Origin: an uncultured Oscillospiraceae bacterium
Lineage (GTDB): Bacteria; Bacillota; Clostridia; Oscillospirales; Oscillospiraceae
DNA: 36,445 nucleotides
Direction of reading: 5' to 3'
Assembly (NCBI GenBank): GCA_944385415.1
Contig: CALWXC010000008.1
Coordinates: 1 to 36,445, forward strand
A model generated the notes under the pieces. That model saw nothing but the letters and a program-made list of their open reading frames with translations, was not told where the DNA came from and ran no database searches. Position 1 is the first letter of the stretch, and each line of letters opens with the position of its first letter. This document shows, piece by piece, positions 1 to 7,296 of this stretch. A program made the position numbers and the translations under genes.

Positions 1-2
1 CG

Positions 3-41
3 TTTGTTCTGCTTGCTGCTATCTGGCTTTTGGCAAAATAG
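3..41 (+). CDS. C-terminal tail of a truncated gene, possibly a membrane protein
   Basis: Reading frame 3 gives a short hydrophobic tail (FVLLAAIWLLAK) ending at a TAG stop at 39-41. The gene would begin before the window. It looks like the last membrane segment of an integral membrane protein, but twelve residues cannot identify a family. Support comes from context: at the other two loci the downstream repeat cassette begins shortly after a stop codon of a gene on the same strand, and this stop lies about 30 bases before the first cassette. It could also be chance. Confidence 0.35.
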   Translation, partial: FVLLAAIWLLAK

Positions 42-70
42 CACAATCATTTGGCGTTTTCAGATACGCT

Positions 71-278
71 CTAAAAGTTTTTGTCAACTTTTTTCAAAAA
101 GCTGCAGGGGTCCAGGGGGCAGCGCCCCCGGTCGCGCCTCGCAAGGCGCGAAATACCCGCCCGCCGCAGCGGGCGAAACACCTCAATCGTCCCAAGCGCG
201 CCTCGCAAGGCGCGCAACCCCCGGCCAATGGCCAAAGCCACCGTCCCCACCCCAAAGCGGGTGGCGGACGGTGGCTTT
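71..278 (+). repeat. Modular hairpin repeat cassette, copy 1
   Basis: First of three related intergenic cassettes. In order it holds a T/A-rich head hairpin (CAACTTTTTTCAAAAAGCTG), a G-run hairpin (GGGGGC-AGC-GCCCCC), three 18-base hairpins with 7-bp stems and a CGCA loop (133-150, 158-175, 197-214), the conserved string AATCGTCCCAAG before the last of them, and a final long terminator-like hairpin (237-275). The first two CGCA hairpins are separated by AAATACC. No coding content is evident. The cassette lies between the putative gene tail ending at 41 and the convergent permease gene. Confidence 0.8.
237..278. terminator. Terminal hairpin of cassette 1
   Basis: GCCACCGTCC (237-246) pairs with GGACGGTGGC (266-275), and CCACCC (247-252) pairs with GGGTGG (259-264), leaving one bulged C. 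This 16-bp stem is followed by only a short TTT run, so it is a weaker intrinsic terminator than copies 2 and 3. It sits 15 bases from the end of the minus-strand permease gene and may serve both directions. Confidence 0.6.
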
Positions 279-290
279 CTGCGTACCATC

Positions 291-935
291 TCAAAATTCC
301 TTCCGGTCGTAAATCCCCAGCGAAATAAAATAGGAAACCACAAACGCACCCACGGTCAAACTACAGAACAACACCGGCAATGCCTGTACCAGACCGGCGG
401 GAATCTCCGGCAGCACCATACCTTTGTCCCAGAGATTCTCCAGCAGCAACGCCCCACCGAAAATCACCACAAAGACGGTCATGCTGATTACGCGGGCCTT
501 TTCCGCGCCATATTTCAGCAAAAAGGGGAGAATGACGGCGTTGAGCAGCAGTGTCACAGCGGCACAGCTGAGGGCAACCACAATATTCTCCGTCAGCGTT
601 TGTTCCGACAGCCCCGCCAGGGACAGCACCACCATCAGGGCCATGGAAAAGATGGAGCTTACAACAATTACGAGAGCTGTAAAGACATATTTTCCGGCCA
701 CCACGCCCCGGCGTCCGGCGGGGGTGGCCACGGCGTAGCGGTCCCAGCGTGCCGCGTCGTCCAGGGCCACGGAGGACATGGGAATGGTCATGCCCATGAC
801 GGCCACCAGTACCCCCAGAATGGATACGTCAAAGACGCCGGTCACGGTCAAAGCGCCGTAGACTACCAGAAACATCAGCAGGGTGGTCAGCTGCTTTTTT
901 AATGTCATGCAATCCTTGTAAACCAGACCAATCAT
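291..935 (-). CDS. ABC-2 type transporter permease
   Basis: A 214-residue, very hydrophobic protein with about six predicted membrane segments, a short cytoplasmic N-terminus (MIGLVYKD) and no enzymatic motif. Size and context fit the small ABC-2 permeases that pair with an ATPase and a GntR repressor in Firmicutes (ytr/bcr-type exporters). Its ATG overlaps the stop of the upstream ATPase gene by four bases, so the two are translationally coupled. The substrate cannot be read from sequence. In related systems these exporters respond to cell-envelope antibiotics or peptides, which is family knowledge only. The gene ends facing cassette 1, whose terminal hairpin may stop its transcript. Confidence 0.85.
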   Translation of the reverse strand: MIGLVYKDCMTLKKQLTTLLMFLVVYGALTVTGVFDVSILGVLVAVMGMTIPMSSVALDDAARWDRYAVATPAGRRGVVAGKYVFTALVIVVSSIFSMALMVVLSLAGLSEQTLTENIVVALSCAAVTLLLNAVILPFLLKYGAEKARVISMTVFVVIFGGALLLENLWDKGMVLPEIPAGLVQALPVLFCSLTVGAFVVSYFISLGIYDRKEF

Positions 936-1789
936 CGTACCGTCTCCTTTTCCGTTAACACCATGATTTCATCCAACGTTACCGGGTCCACGGTCAGCTC
1001 CGGGTACCGCCGCATAAAGGCGCGGCGGTCCTTCACCAGCGCTTCACAGCCGAATTGTCCCACCCGGACGCCGCCCAACAGGGAACGGTCCACCCGATCC
1101 AAATCGGACCGGCCGCAAATTAGCTTGCCATAGGTGTCCAAAAGTTCATCCTTGGCACCGGTCAGCGCCACCTTGCCATGGTGGAGGTACGTCACATAGT
1201 CGGCGGCTTTTTCCAAATCGCTGGTGATGTGGCTGGAAATCAGCACCGCGTGGGTTTCGTCCTGAATAAATTCGAGAAATTCGTCGAGAATTTCATCCCG
1301 GATCACCGGGTCCAGTCCGGCTGTGGCCTCGTCCAGCAGCAGCAGTCTCGGTTTGGCGGCAAAGGCCGCGGCCAGAGACAATTTCATTTTCATTCCCCGG
1401 GAAAAGGACTGGATGGGGGCAGTTTCCGGCAGATCAAATTTTTTCAGATACGTCTCATAGCACCGCCGGTCCCAGTTGGGATAAATCCGGCGCAGGCTCT
1501 TGCCCACTTGGGCCGGGGTCAGCGCCTCGTGAAACAGGGATTCATCCAGCACCACGCCGATCTGGGATTTGACGGCTTTTTCGTCCTTCCGGTGGTCCAG
1601 GCCGAACACCCGAATGGTACCGGCGTCGGGCCGGACCAAATCGAGAATACATTTGATGGTGGTGGATTTTCCGGCGCCGTTTTCTCCAATCAGCCCCATG
1701 ATGGTGCCGCCGGGCACCGTCAGGGAAACGTCGTCCAGTTTGAACGTGCCGTAATCCTTGGTCAGATGGGAAATCTCCAATGCATTCAC
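932..1789 (-). CDS. ABC transporter ATP-binding protein
   Basis: A 285-residue nucleotide-binding subunit that would power the adjacent permease. Visible motifs are Walker A (GENGAGKSTT, near residue 37), an ABC signature in the variant form FSRGMKMKLSLA, and Walker B with catalytic Glu (LLLLDEATAGLD). The substitution of SRGM for the usual SGGQ is typical of the BcrA/YtrB-like subfamily. The last ~60 residues form a divergent C-terminal extension. It lies six bases after the GntR gene and overlaps the permease gene by four bases, so it is the middle gene of a three-gene operon. The start is well placed by the operon context. Substrate unknown. Confidence 0.92.
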   Translation of the reverse strand: MNALEISHLTKDYGTFKLDDVSLTVPGGTIMGLIGENGAGKSTTIKCILDLVRPDAGTIRVFGLDHRKDEKAVKSQIGVVLDESLFHEALTPAQVGKSLRRIYPNWDRRCYETYLKKFDLPETAPIQSFSRGMKMKLSLAAAFAAKPRLLLLDEATAGLDPVIRDEILDEFLEFIQDETHAVLISSHITSDLEKAADYVTYLHHGKVALTGAKDELLDTYGKLICGRSDLDRVDRSLLGGVRVGQFGCEALVKDRRAFMRRYPELTVDPVTLDEIMVLTEKETVR

Positions 1790-1795
1790 AACGAA

Positions 1796-2170
1796 TTACT
1801 CCTCTCCATACAGAAGGCTGAGGGTTTCGGTCAGCTCGGCCAGGGTGACGCCGCCGGTTTTGGCGATGTCCACGGCCTGGGACAGATGTTCCTCGGCCCG
1901 GCGCAGCGTCTCTTCGCGGACCAGTTCCAGATTGCGGGGAGCCACAAAACACCCTTTGCCGGGGACGGTGGTGATAAATCCGTCCCGTTCCAACTCCTCA
2001 TAGGCCCGTTTGGTGGTGATGACGGAAATGCGCAGCTCCTTGGCCAGCAGCCGCATGGACGGCAGGGCCTCGCCCTCCCGCAGCTCCCCCCGCAGAATCA
2101 GGCCCTTGATCTGCCGGGTGATCTGGTCATAGATGGGCACGCCGCCGGAATTGCTGATGATGATATCCAT
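1796..2170 (-). CDS. GntR-family (YtrA-like) transcriptional regulator
   Basis: A 124-residue protein with an N-terminal GntR winged helix (PIYDQITRQIKGLILRGEL, then LPSMRLLAKELRIS and the recognition helix region TTKRAYEELERDGF) and a short C-terminal helical dimerisation tail. This short form matches the YtrA subfamily, whose members repress the ABC exporter operon they lead. The ATG at 2170 was chosen over longer in-frame extensions because AGGTG lies five bases upstream and because the extension would read through the promoter and the repeat cassette. A palindrome directly downstream of its own -10 box implies autorepression, relieved by an unknown signal. Confidence 0.92.
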   Translation of the reverse strand: MDIIISNSGGVPIYDQITRQIKGLILRGELREGEALPSMRLLAKELRISVITTKRAYEELERDGFITTVPGKGCFVAPRNLELVREETLRRAEEHLSQAVDIAKTGGVTLAELTETLSLLYGEE

Positions 2171-2192
2171 GGTGCACCTCGTGATGTCATAT

Positions 2193-2213
2193 TGTATATA
2201 CTTGACATATACA
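2193..2213. promoter_or_regulatory. Candidate GntR operator
   Basis: A perfect 7-bp inverted repeat, TGTATAT and ATATACA, around a 7-base centre. It lies between the -10 box and the start codon of the GntR gene, covering the expected transcription start, the classic position for an autorepressor site. Assignment to this regulator is inferred from position and from the AT-rich dyads used by YtrA-type proteins. Confidence 0.7.
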
Positions 2214-2242
2214 GTAATACCACATAGATACACAGCTGTCAA
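2214..2242 (-). promoter_or_regulatory. Sigma-A type promoter of the GntR-ABC operon
   Basis: On the minus strand, TTGACA (2237-2242) is followed by a 17-base spacer and TATTAC (2214-2219). The -10 abuts the palindromic operator. Confidence 0.8.
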
Positions 2243-2253
2243 GGGGGAGGGAG

Positions 2254-2301
2254 AAAAAAAGGCCGCCGTTCGCCACCCGCGATGGGGTGGGGACGGCGGC
2301 C
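2254..2301 (-). terminator. Intrinsic terminator at the end of cassette 2 (mgtA side)
   Basis: On the minus strand GGCCGCCGT pairs with ACGGCGGCC (2293-2301 with 2261-2269), with a further inner CCACCC/GGGTGG stem, and is followed directly by seven T. It is the first strong terminator after the mgtA stop and lies about 160 bases beyond it. Confidence 0.85.
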
Positions 2302-2447
2302 TTGCGGCATTGCCACAGGGGTTGCGCCATCTGCGGATGGCGCTTTGGGACGATGGGGTGTATTTCGCCCGTTGCGACGGGCGACCGGGGGCGCTGCCCC
2401 CTGGACCCCTGCAACTTTTTGAAAAAAGTTGACAAAAACTTTTGATT
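2254..2447 (-). repeat. Modular hairpin repeat cassette, copy 2
   Basis: Reads on the minus strand, the same direction as mgtA, and starts about 12 bases after its stop. It holds the head hairpin CAACTTTTTTCAAAAAGTTG (2412-2431), the G-run hairpin (2387-2401), a CGCA-loop hairpin CGCCCGTCGCAACGGGCG (2366-2383), the conserved ATCGTCCCAAAG string, a longer CGCA-loop hairpin GCGCCATCCGCAGATGGCGC (2324-2343), and the terminator hairpin ending in seven U. Only one short CGCA module lies between the G-run hairpin and the ATCGTCCC string, against two in copy 1 (counting modules before the string) and five in copy 3. Confidence 0.85.
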
Positions 2448-2459
2448 TTGGGGTTGCCA

Positions 2460-5201
2460 TTACAACAGCTGGCCGTAACGGCGGACATAGAGGTTTTTCA
2501 ACAGCGTCGCCAGGGCCATATACAGCAGAATGCAGGGAACCAGATAGGCGAAGTACACAGCGGGCAGCGCATCGAACCCGATGGCCGCGCCGAACGCCGT
2601 AAAGGGCACCAGCGTCAGCAGGGCAATGCCCATCCCCGTCAGCACCGTTACAGGAGCCGAAGCCCGGCTCTGGATAAAGGGCAGCTTGGGGGTGCGGATC
2701 ATATGGATGACCAGCGTCTGGCTCCACATGGATTCCACAAACCATCCGGCCTGGAACAAAGCCACATAATGCTGCTGCATGGCTGCCAGCTCCGCACCGG
2801 AGAAGTGGCTGGAAAGCTGATGGAAGGGGACACCGTGGGACACCACCAGGGGGCAGATAAAGAAGTACAGCACCGCGTAGGTCAGCAGATCGAAAATGGA
2901 GCTGACAGGACCCATCCACACCATAAACCGTCCCACGGAATTGGCGTCCCAGGTCCGGGGCTGGGCAATGAATTCCTCGTCCACATGGTCCCAGGGAATG
3001 GCCGTGCAGGACAGGTCATAGACCAGATTCAGCAGAATCAGCTGCAAGCTTGCCATAGGCAGGAAGGGCAGCAGCGCCGAAGCTGCCAGCACAGAGAACA
3101 TATTGCCGAAGTTGGAAGACGCCGTCATCTTGATGTACTTGATCATGTTGGCGTATGTCTTGCGGCCCTCGAGAATGCCGTCCTCCAGCACCATCAAATC
3201 CTTTTGCAGGAGAATCAGGTCGGCGGCCTCTTTAGCCACGTCCACCGCCGTATCGACGCTGATACCAATGTCAGCTTCCTGCATGGCGGCGGCGTCGTTG
3301 ATGCCGTCGCCCAGATGGCCCACCGTGTGGCCATTGGCCCGGAGCGCCTGAACGATGCGGGTTTTCTGAGCGGGGGACAGCTTGGCAAATACCGTGGTAG
3401 TTTCTACCGCACGGGCCAGGGTCTTGTCGTCCATGGCCTCGATATCGCTGCCCAACAGCAGATGGTCCACCGGCAATCCTACCTGACGGCACACCGTGGC
3501 CGTCACCTTGTCATTGTCGCCGGTCAGGACCTTGACGGCCACACCATGGGCCGCCATGGCGGCAATGGCCGCGGCGGCGGACTCCTTGGGGGGGTCCAGG
3601 AATGCCAGATAGCCCAGCAGCACCATGTCCTGCTCGTCGGCCACACCGAATGCATCCACCGGGGAGGGGTTGCTCTTCTGAGCCAGGGCCAGCACCCGGA
3701 AGCCCTTGTCGTTGAGGGAGGCCACCGTGTCCAGAATCCGGCGGCGCAGGTCCTCGTCCAGGGGCCGCACCGCGCCGTCGCACTCAGCATAGGCGCAGAC
3801 GGAGAGCATTTCCTCCACGGCCCCCTTGGTCACCATCTGGGTTTTGCCCTGACGGTCCCGGACCACCGTGGTCAGACGGCGGCGCTGGAAGTCGAAGGGA
3901 ATTTCATCCACCTTCTCGTAGGCTTCGGACAGGTCCGTGAGCCGGGGGTCGGCGGCTTCCGATTCCTCGGTTTTGCGGATAATGGCCAAATCCATGAGGT
4001 TTTTATATCCGGTCTGGAAATAGCTGTTCAGGTAGGCGTGGCGCAGCACCCGCAGGTCCTCCCGGCCCTCCACGTTCCAGTGGTATTCCAGCACCACCTC
4101 GTCCCGGGTCAGTGTGCCGGTTTTGTCGGTGCACAGCACGTCCATGGCCCCGAAATTCTGAATGGCATTGAGATTTTTTACAATGACCTGCCGCCGTCCC
4201 ATGACCACCGCGCCTTTGGCCAGGCAGGTGGTGACGATCATGGGCAGCATTTCCGGCGTCAGGCCCACAGCCACGGAGATGGCGAACAGGAATGCCGACA
4301 GCCAGTTGCCCTTGGTCAGCCCCGTCAGCACAAAGACCAGGGGCACCATGACCAGCATAAAGCGGATCAGGACCTTGGACACGGCGTTGATGCCCCGGGT
4401 GAAGCTGCTCTCCGTGGGCTCCTTGGACAGGCTGGCCGCAATGGCGCCGAACTGTGTTTCGCCACCCACTGCCAGTACCACGGCGGTCGCCGTGCCGGAC
4501 ACGACACTACTGCCCTGGAGGGCCAAATTTTCGCATTCCGCGGCGCTCTTGTAGGCGGGAAGCGCGGCCGCCGTCTTTTCAATGGGGGCGCTCTCGCCGG
4601 TGAGACCGGCCTGGCTGACGAAGCAGTCCCGGGCCTCCAGAATGCGGACGTCGGCGGGAATCAGATCGCCCACGGACAGGTGGATGATATCGCCCACCAC
4701 CAGCTCTTCCAAGGGCAGTTCCTGCCGCTCCGCGCCGTCACGGGTGACGGTGCAGGTGGTGGTAATCATGGCCAGGAGCTTTTCCGAGGCGTTGGAGCTG
4801 CGGCGCTCCTGGACAAACCGCAGAATGCCGGAAATGGTCACCATGGTCAGAATGATGATGACCGTAATGGGGTCGAATTCCTCCGGTGTGCTGCCGAACA
4901 GCGAAAACCGGGGAAAAATCATGTCGGTGACAGTGGACACCAGGGCCAGGCAGAACAGAATCGCCGTAAAGGGATTGACAAAGGCGCTCCACAGCTGATG
5001 GAGCAGGGAGGGGCGGCTGCTGCGGTCCATGGTGTTGGGGCCGTATTGGGTACGGCTTTCGGTGACTGCCTCAGGCGTGAGGCCGGACAGGGTGGTGTGC
5101 AGGTGCTCCAGCACCGCACGGGAGGGGTTGGTGGCTGCGAATTGCAGCCGCAGGGCCTGCTGGCCGGCGCGGACAGCAGGTACGTTCGTAATTCTCTTCA
5201 T
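2460..5201 (-). CDS. mgtA: Magnesium-translocating P-type ATPase
   Basis: A 913-residue P3B-type ATPase that imports Mg2+ at the expense of ATP in the cytoplasmic membrane. The phosphorylation motif DKTGTLT is present, with Asp at about residue 359. Also visible are the TGES-type actuator motif ([10 protein letters not shown]), the nucleotide-binding KGA segment ([10 protein letters not shown]), the hinge [10 protein letters not shown], and C-terminal membrane segments including [19 protein letters not shown], typical of MgtA/MgtB. Length matches the family. The ATG at 5201 has GGAGG nine bases upstream. It follows an orphan winged-helix gene by about 270 bases containing hairpins and a leader ORF, suggesting control after initiation. 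A hairpin cassette terminates it. Family assignment is firm. Confidence 0.95.
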   Translation of the reverse strand: MKRITNVPAVRAGQQALRLQFAATNPSRAVLEHLHTTLSGLTPEAVTESRTQYGPNTMDRSSRPSLLHQLWSAFVNPFTAILFCLALVSTVTDMIFPRFSLFGSTPEEFDPITVIIILTMVTISGILRFVQERRSSNASEKLLAMITTTCTVTRDGAERQELPLEELVVGDIIHLSVGDLIPADVRILEARDCFVSQAGLTGESAPIEKTAAALPAYKSAAECENLALQGSSVVSGTATAVVLAVGGETQFGAIAASLSKEPTESSFTRGINAVSKVLIRFMLVMVPLVFVLTGLTKGNWLSAFLFAISVAVGLTPEMLPMIVTTCLAKGAVVMGRRQVIVKNLNAIQNFGAMDVLCTDKTGTLTRDEVVLEYHWNVEGREDLRVLRHAYLNSYFQTGYKNLMDLAIIRKTEESEAADPRLTDLSEAYEKVDEIPFDFQRRRLTTVVRDRQGKTQMVTKGAVEEMLSVCAYAECDGAVRPLDEDLRRRILDTVASLNDKGFRVLALAQKSNPSPVDAFGVADEQDMVLLGYLAFLDPPKESAAAAIAAMAAHGVAVKVLTGDNDKVTATVCRQVGLPVDHLLLGSDIEAMDDKTLARAVETTTVFAKLSPAQKTRIVQALRANGHTVGHLGDGINDAAAMQEADIGISVDTAVDVAKEAADLILLQKDLMVLEDGILEGRKTYANMIKYIKMTASSNFGNMFSVLAASALLPFLPMASLQLILLNLVYDLSCTAIPWDHVDEEFIAQPRTWDANSVGRFMVWMGPVSSIFDLLTYAVLYFFICPLVVSHGVPFHQLSSHFSGAELAAMQQHYVALFQAGWFVESMWSQTLVIHMIRTPKLPFIQSRASAPVTVLTGMGIALLTLVPFTAFGAAIGFDALPAVYFAYLVPCILLYMALATLLKNLYVRRYGQLL

Positions 5202-5322
5202 GGGTCGTTTCCTCCGTTCCGTAAGATCGGCGGCAGAAACGAGCGGCGCGGCCCATGGGCGCCCAAAGGCCGTGTCGTGGCTTCGGCCGCATACTGTGAC
5301 TGCTACTTCTGTCGTTGTCCAT
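5071..5322 (-). CDS. Candidate leader ORF overlapping the start of mgtA
   Basis: An 83-codon ORF begins at 5322 after a near-perfect Shine-Dalgarno (GAAGGAGGTG, eight bases from ATG), stronger than that of mgtA. It is in another frame and overlaps mgtA by 131 bases. The first ~40 residues lie ahead of mgtA: an acidic start (MDND), then an Arg/Pro-rich stretch ([10 protein letters not shown]...). The remainder is forced by overlap with mgtA coding sequence. In enteric bacteria the mgtL leader, with acidic and proline residues near its start, senses Mg2+ through ribosome behaviour; this ORF is not homologous by eye, but placement and composition are similar. It could also be a spurious ORF. Confidence 0.45.
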   Translation of the reverse strand: MDNDRSSSHSMRPKPRHGLWAPMGRAARFCRRSYGTEETTHEENYERTCCPRRPAGPAAAIRSHQPLPCGAGAPAHHPVRPHA

Positions 5323-5364
5323 GGTTCGCACCTCCTTCAGAGATTGAAAAATTCATGGTTTACG

Positions 5365-5427
5365 TTGGCGGTTGACGCCAAATTCGGCGGTCTTGTTTCA
5401 GACCATAGCCAGCTTAGCGAATTTATA
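5365..5427 (-). promoter_or_regulatory. mgtA 5' leader: -10 box and two hairpins
   Basis: On the minus strand a good -10 (TATAAA, 5422-5427) has no clear -35. It is followed by a hairpin GGTCT-GAAACA-AGACC (5389-5404) and a second one TTGGCG-TCAAC-CGCCAA (5365-5381), then the leader ORF. I did not recognise M-box (ykoK) conserved sequences here, so any Mg2+ response would use another mechanism. Confidence 0.45.
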
Positions 5428-5468
5428 GGAATTTGCCCATGGCAAAACCCTTGCAATTTTCTTGCGAT

Positions 5469-5969
5469 TCAGAAACCATCCACCAGACGGTAACCCACGC
5501 CCCAGACCGTGAGCAGATGGACGGGCGCGTCGGGATTGGGTTCAATTTTCCGGCGCAGCTTGTGGATAAAGGCCATGATATTGCTCTCGTCCATGTAGTA
5601 GGGGTCGCCCCAGACGGCCTGATAAATCTGCTCTTTTGTAAAAACTTGTCCAGGTTTTTGCATCAAAAGCAGGAGAATATCAAACTCTTTGGGGGTCAGC
5701 AGCAGTTCCGCGCCCTCCTTGAGGACCCGGTGGCTGCTGGGGTACATGGTCAGCGGACCGCAGACCAGCCGCTCCTCCGGAACGATGGCCGGCGTGTCGG
5801 CGGGCAGCAGCTCCATCATCAGAGAGGACACATGTCCCTGCTGCAAATCGGACATGGCCTCATGGAGCTCCGCCGCGCCGGAGAGGGTGGCGGGAGCGTG
5901 TTCCAGCTGGGCCAGAAGCCAGCGGTGCAGGGCTGGTTCCAGTTTGAGAAATTCCATTCGTTGCTTCAT
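5469..5969 (-). CDS. Orphan OmpR/PhoB-type winged-helix protein without receiver domain
   Basis: A 166-residue protein. Residues ~70-166 form an OmpR-type C-terminal DNA-binding domain: LTPKEFDILLLLMQKPGQVF, KEQIYQAVWGD, the recognition helix DESNIMAFIHKLRRKIE, and the wing VWGVGYRL. The N-terminal ~65 residues are helical and lack the acidic pocket, phospho-acceptor Asp and Lys of a receiver domain, so phosphorelay control is unlikely. The ATG at 5969 follows GGAGGTG. A strong terminator lies just upstream, so the gene starts its own unit. mgtA follows on the same strand, so this could regulate Mg2+ uptake, but that is inference from position. It might instead be a truncated response regulator. 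Confidence 0.85.
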   Translation of the reverse strand: MKQRMEFLKLEPALHRWLLAQLEHAPATLSGAAELHEAMSDLQQGHVSSLMMELLPADTPAIVPEERLVCGPLTMYPSSHRVLKEGAELLLTPKEFDILLLLMQKPGQVFTKEQIYQAVWGDPYYMDESNIMAFIHKLRRKIEPNPDAPVHLLTVWGVGYRLVDGF

Positions 5970-6021
5970 GAAGCACCTCCGGTTCCGGCGGTAATGCCGC
6001 CTGTACTTTTGTTAAGTGAAG

Positions 6022-6060
6022 TAAAAAACGAGGGATTTGTCCATCCGGACAAACCCCTCA
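6022..6060 (-). terminator. Intrinsic terminator after the TIGR01906-type gene
   Basis: On the minus strand GAGGGGTTTGTCC (6047-6059) pairs with GGACAAATCCCTC (6030-6042) around a four-base loop, with one G-U pair, followed by C and six T. It ends the DUF362-yfcE-membrane protein operon. Confidence 0.9.
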
Positions 6061-6063
6061 TGT

Positions 6064-6738
6064 TTATGTAGCTGGTACGCGGTGTGTTCGGCGGGTGCGG
6101 AGATCCAGCGCCACCAGCGCACCGCACCACAGCAGCAGCACCCCCAGAATCAACAGGGCGCAGTTGCGGAAAAAGGACTGCGGCAGCAGCAAAATAATGG
6201 GATCGGTCCGCCAGTCGAAGACCCAGTTGGTCTTACCGGGGAAAAACACCGTATGAAACAGGACAAAGGCCCGGTCAAAATCGAGAGCCGCCAGGACGCC
6301 GATGATCAAAAAGGCAGCGCCCAGCCCCACAGCGGCCCAAAAGCCCGGCCCGTGGCCCAGCAGACGCGCCGGGACCCGACGGGTCCGGCGGCCCAGGAAC
6401 CACAGCAGCAGCCATGCTGCCAGGGAACCGGCCAGAATGGTCAGATCCAGCCGGAACAGCACGCCCACATCGGCAAAATGATCCCGCCCCGATTCCGAAA
6501 AGGGCAGAATTCCGGCAGAGAACACCTCCGTCCGGCCGATGCAGAAGTCCATCATTTCGTTGTACGCCTGCCGGATCTGGTCCGCCGACAGGCCCGTCTG
6601 CTCCACCAGCCCCAGGGGACCGATGTGCAGGTAGTAGAAAAACCGGCAGAGGATGGGGACGGCAATGGAGCCGCTGAGGACCAGCAGCGCCGTGACCACG
6701 GCCCGCAGCACCGTCAGCAGGCGGCTGGGCCGGGTCAA
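6064..6738 (-). CDS. TIGR01906-family (DUF1461) integral membrane protein
   Basis: About 224 residues with four to five membrane segments: one near the N-terminus (VVTALLVLSGSIAVPIL), two in the middle (LTILAGSLAAWLLLWFL and FWAAVGLGAAFLIIGVLAAL) and one near the end (CALLILGVLLLWCGALVAL). The long extracytoplasmic loops carry the family pattern, e.g. FSESGRDHFADV and FHTVFFPGKTNWVFD. Function of the family is unknown. No ATG fits; a TTG at 6736-6738 overlaps the TGA of the preceding phosphodiesterase gene and has GGAG eight bases upstream, so I chose it. The gene is last in a three-gene operon and is followed by a strong terminator. Confidence 0.8.
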   Translation of the reverse strand: MTRPSRLLTVLRAVVTALLVLSGSIAVPILCRFFYYLHIGPLGLVEQTGLSADQIRQAYNEMMDFCIGRTEVFSAGILPFSESGRDHFADVGVLFRLDLTILAGSLAAWLLLWFLGRRTRRVPARLLGHGPGFWAAVGLGAAFLIIGVLAALDFDRAFVLFHTVFFPGKTNWVFDWRTDPIILLLPQSFFRNCALLILGVLLLWCGALVALDLRTRRTHRVPAT

Positions 6739-7277
6739 ATCTTCGTCTCCATGACCGTGTCGCCGTCCAGTTCTTTCCAGACGGCCCGGTCGCCCTCCAG
6801 CAGCATATAGCCCCGGTGGGAGTTCTCCTTGGGAATGGACACGGAGCCGGGATTCCAGTAGGTGAATCCATCGTGGGCCTTGCACCGGGGCACATGGGTG
6901 TGACCGCAGAGCAGAATGTCCTTGGGCTGCAATTTGGGCGGGTTGTCCTCGCCGAAGAGGTGGCCGTGGGTGGCGTAAATCAGACGGCCATTCCAGGTCA
7001 GCACGGCGTAGTCGGCCAAAATGGGGAAGTCCAGCACCATCTGGTCCACTTCACAGTCGCAGTTGCCCCGGACACACAGAAGCCGGTCAGCCAGGGGATT
7101 CAGCATGGCGATGACGGCTTTGGGGTCATAGGCCTTGGGCAGATCGTTGCGGGGGCCGTGGTAGAGAATATCCCCCAGCAGCAGCAGCCGGTCCGGCTGC
7201 TCCCGCTCGTAGGCGTCCAGCAGCTTGCGGCACCAATGGGCCGAGCCGTGGAGGTCGGAGGCAATCATCAGTTTCAT
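6735..7277 (-). CDS. yfcE: YfcE/MJ0936-type metallophosphodiesterase
   Basis: A 180-residue calcineurin-like phosphoesterase. All metal-binding motifs are visible: SDLHG near residue 7, GDI at ~37, GNCD at ~72, THGH at ~105 and GHTHVPR at ~126, which together bind two divalent metals. Family members hydrolyse phosphodiester model substrates; the physiological substrate is not established. Length is typical. It sits 20 bases after the DUF362/ferredoxin gene and overlaps the TTG start of the membrane-protein gene, so it is the middle gene of the operon. The start codon at 7277 is preceded by GGAGATG. Confidence 0.93.
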   Translation of the reverse strand: MKLMIASDLHGSAHWCRKLLDAYEREQPDRLLLLGDILYHGPRNDLPKAYDPKAVIAMLNPLADRLLCVRGNCDCEVDQMVLDFPILADYAVLTWNGRLIYATHGHLFGEDNPPKLQPKDILLCGHTHVPRCKAHDGFTYWNPGSVSIPKENSHRGYMLLEGDRAVWKELDGDTVMETKI

Positions 7278-7296
7278 GGGAAAGCATCTCCTTCAA

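Noticed and set aside
81..902. 273-codon plus-strand frame across cassette 1 and the permease
   Set aside because: Its first part is the hairpin repeat and the rest is antisense to the ABC permease; there is no ribosome site or recognisable domain.
2442..5375. 977-codon open frame on the plus strand
   Set aside because: It is antisense to mgtA, whose motifs are complete. The frame is open because of GC-rich codon bias, its product is low-complexity His/Gln/Gly-rich, and no family is recognisable.
5328..5470. M-box (ykoK) Mg2+ riboswitch before mgtA
   Set aside because: The region is too short and I could not find the conserved M-box core; only two simple hairpins are visible.
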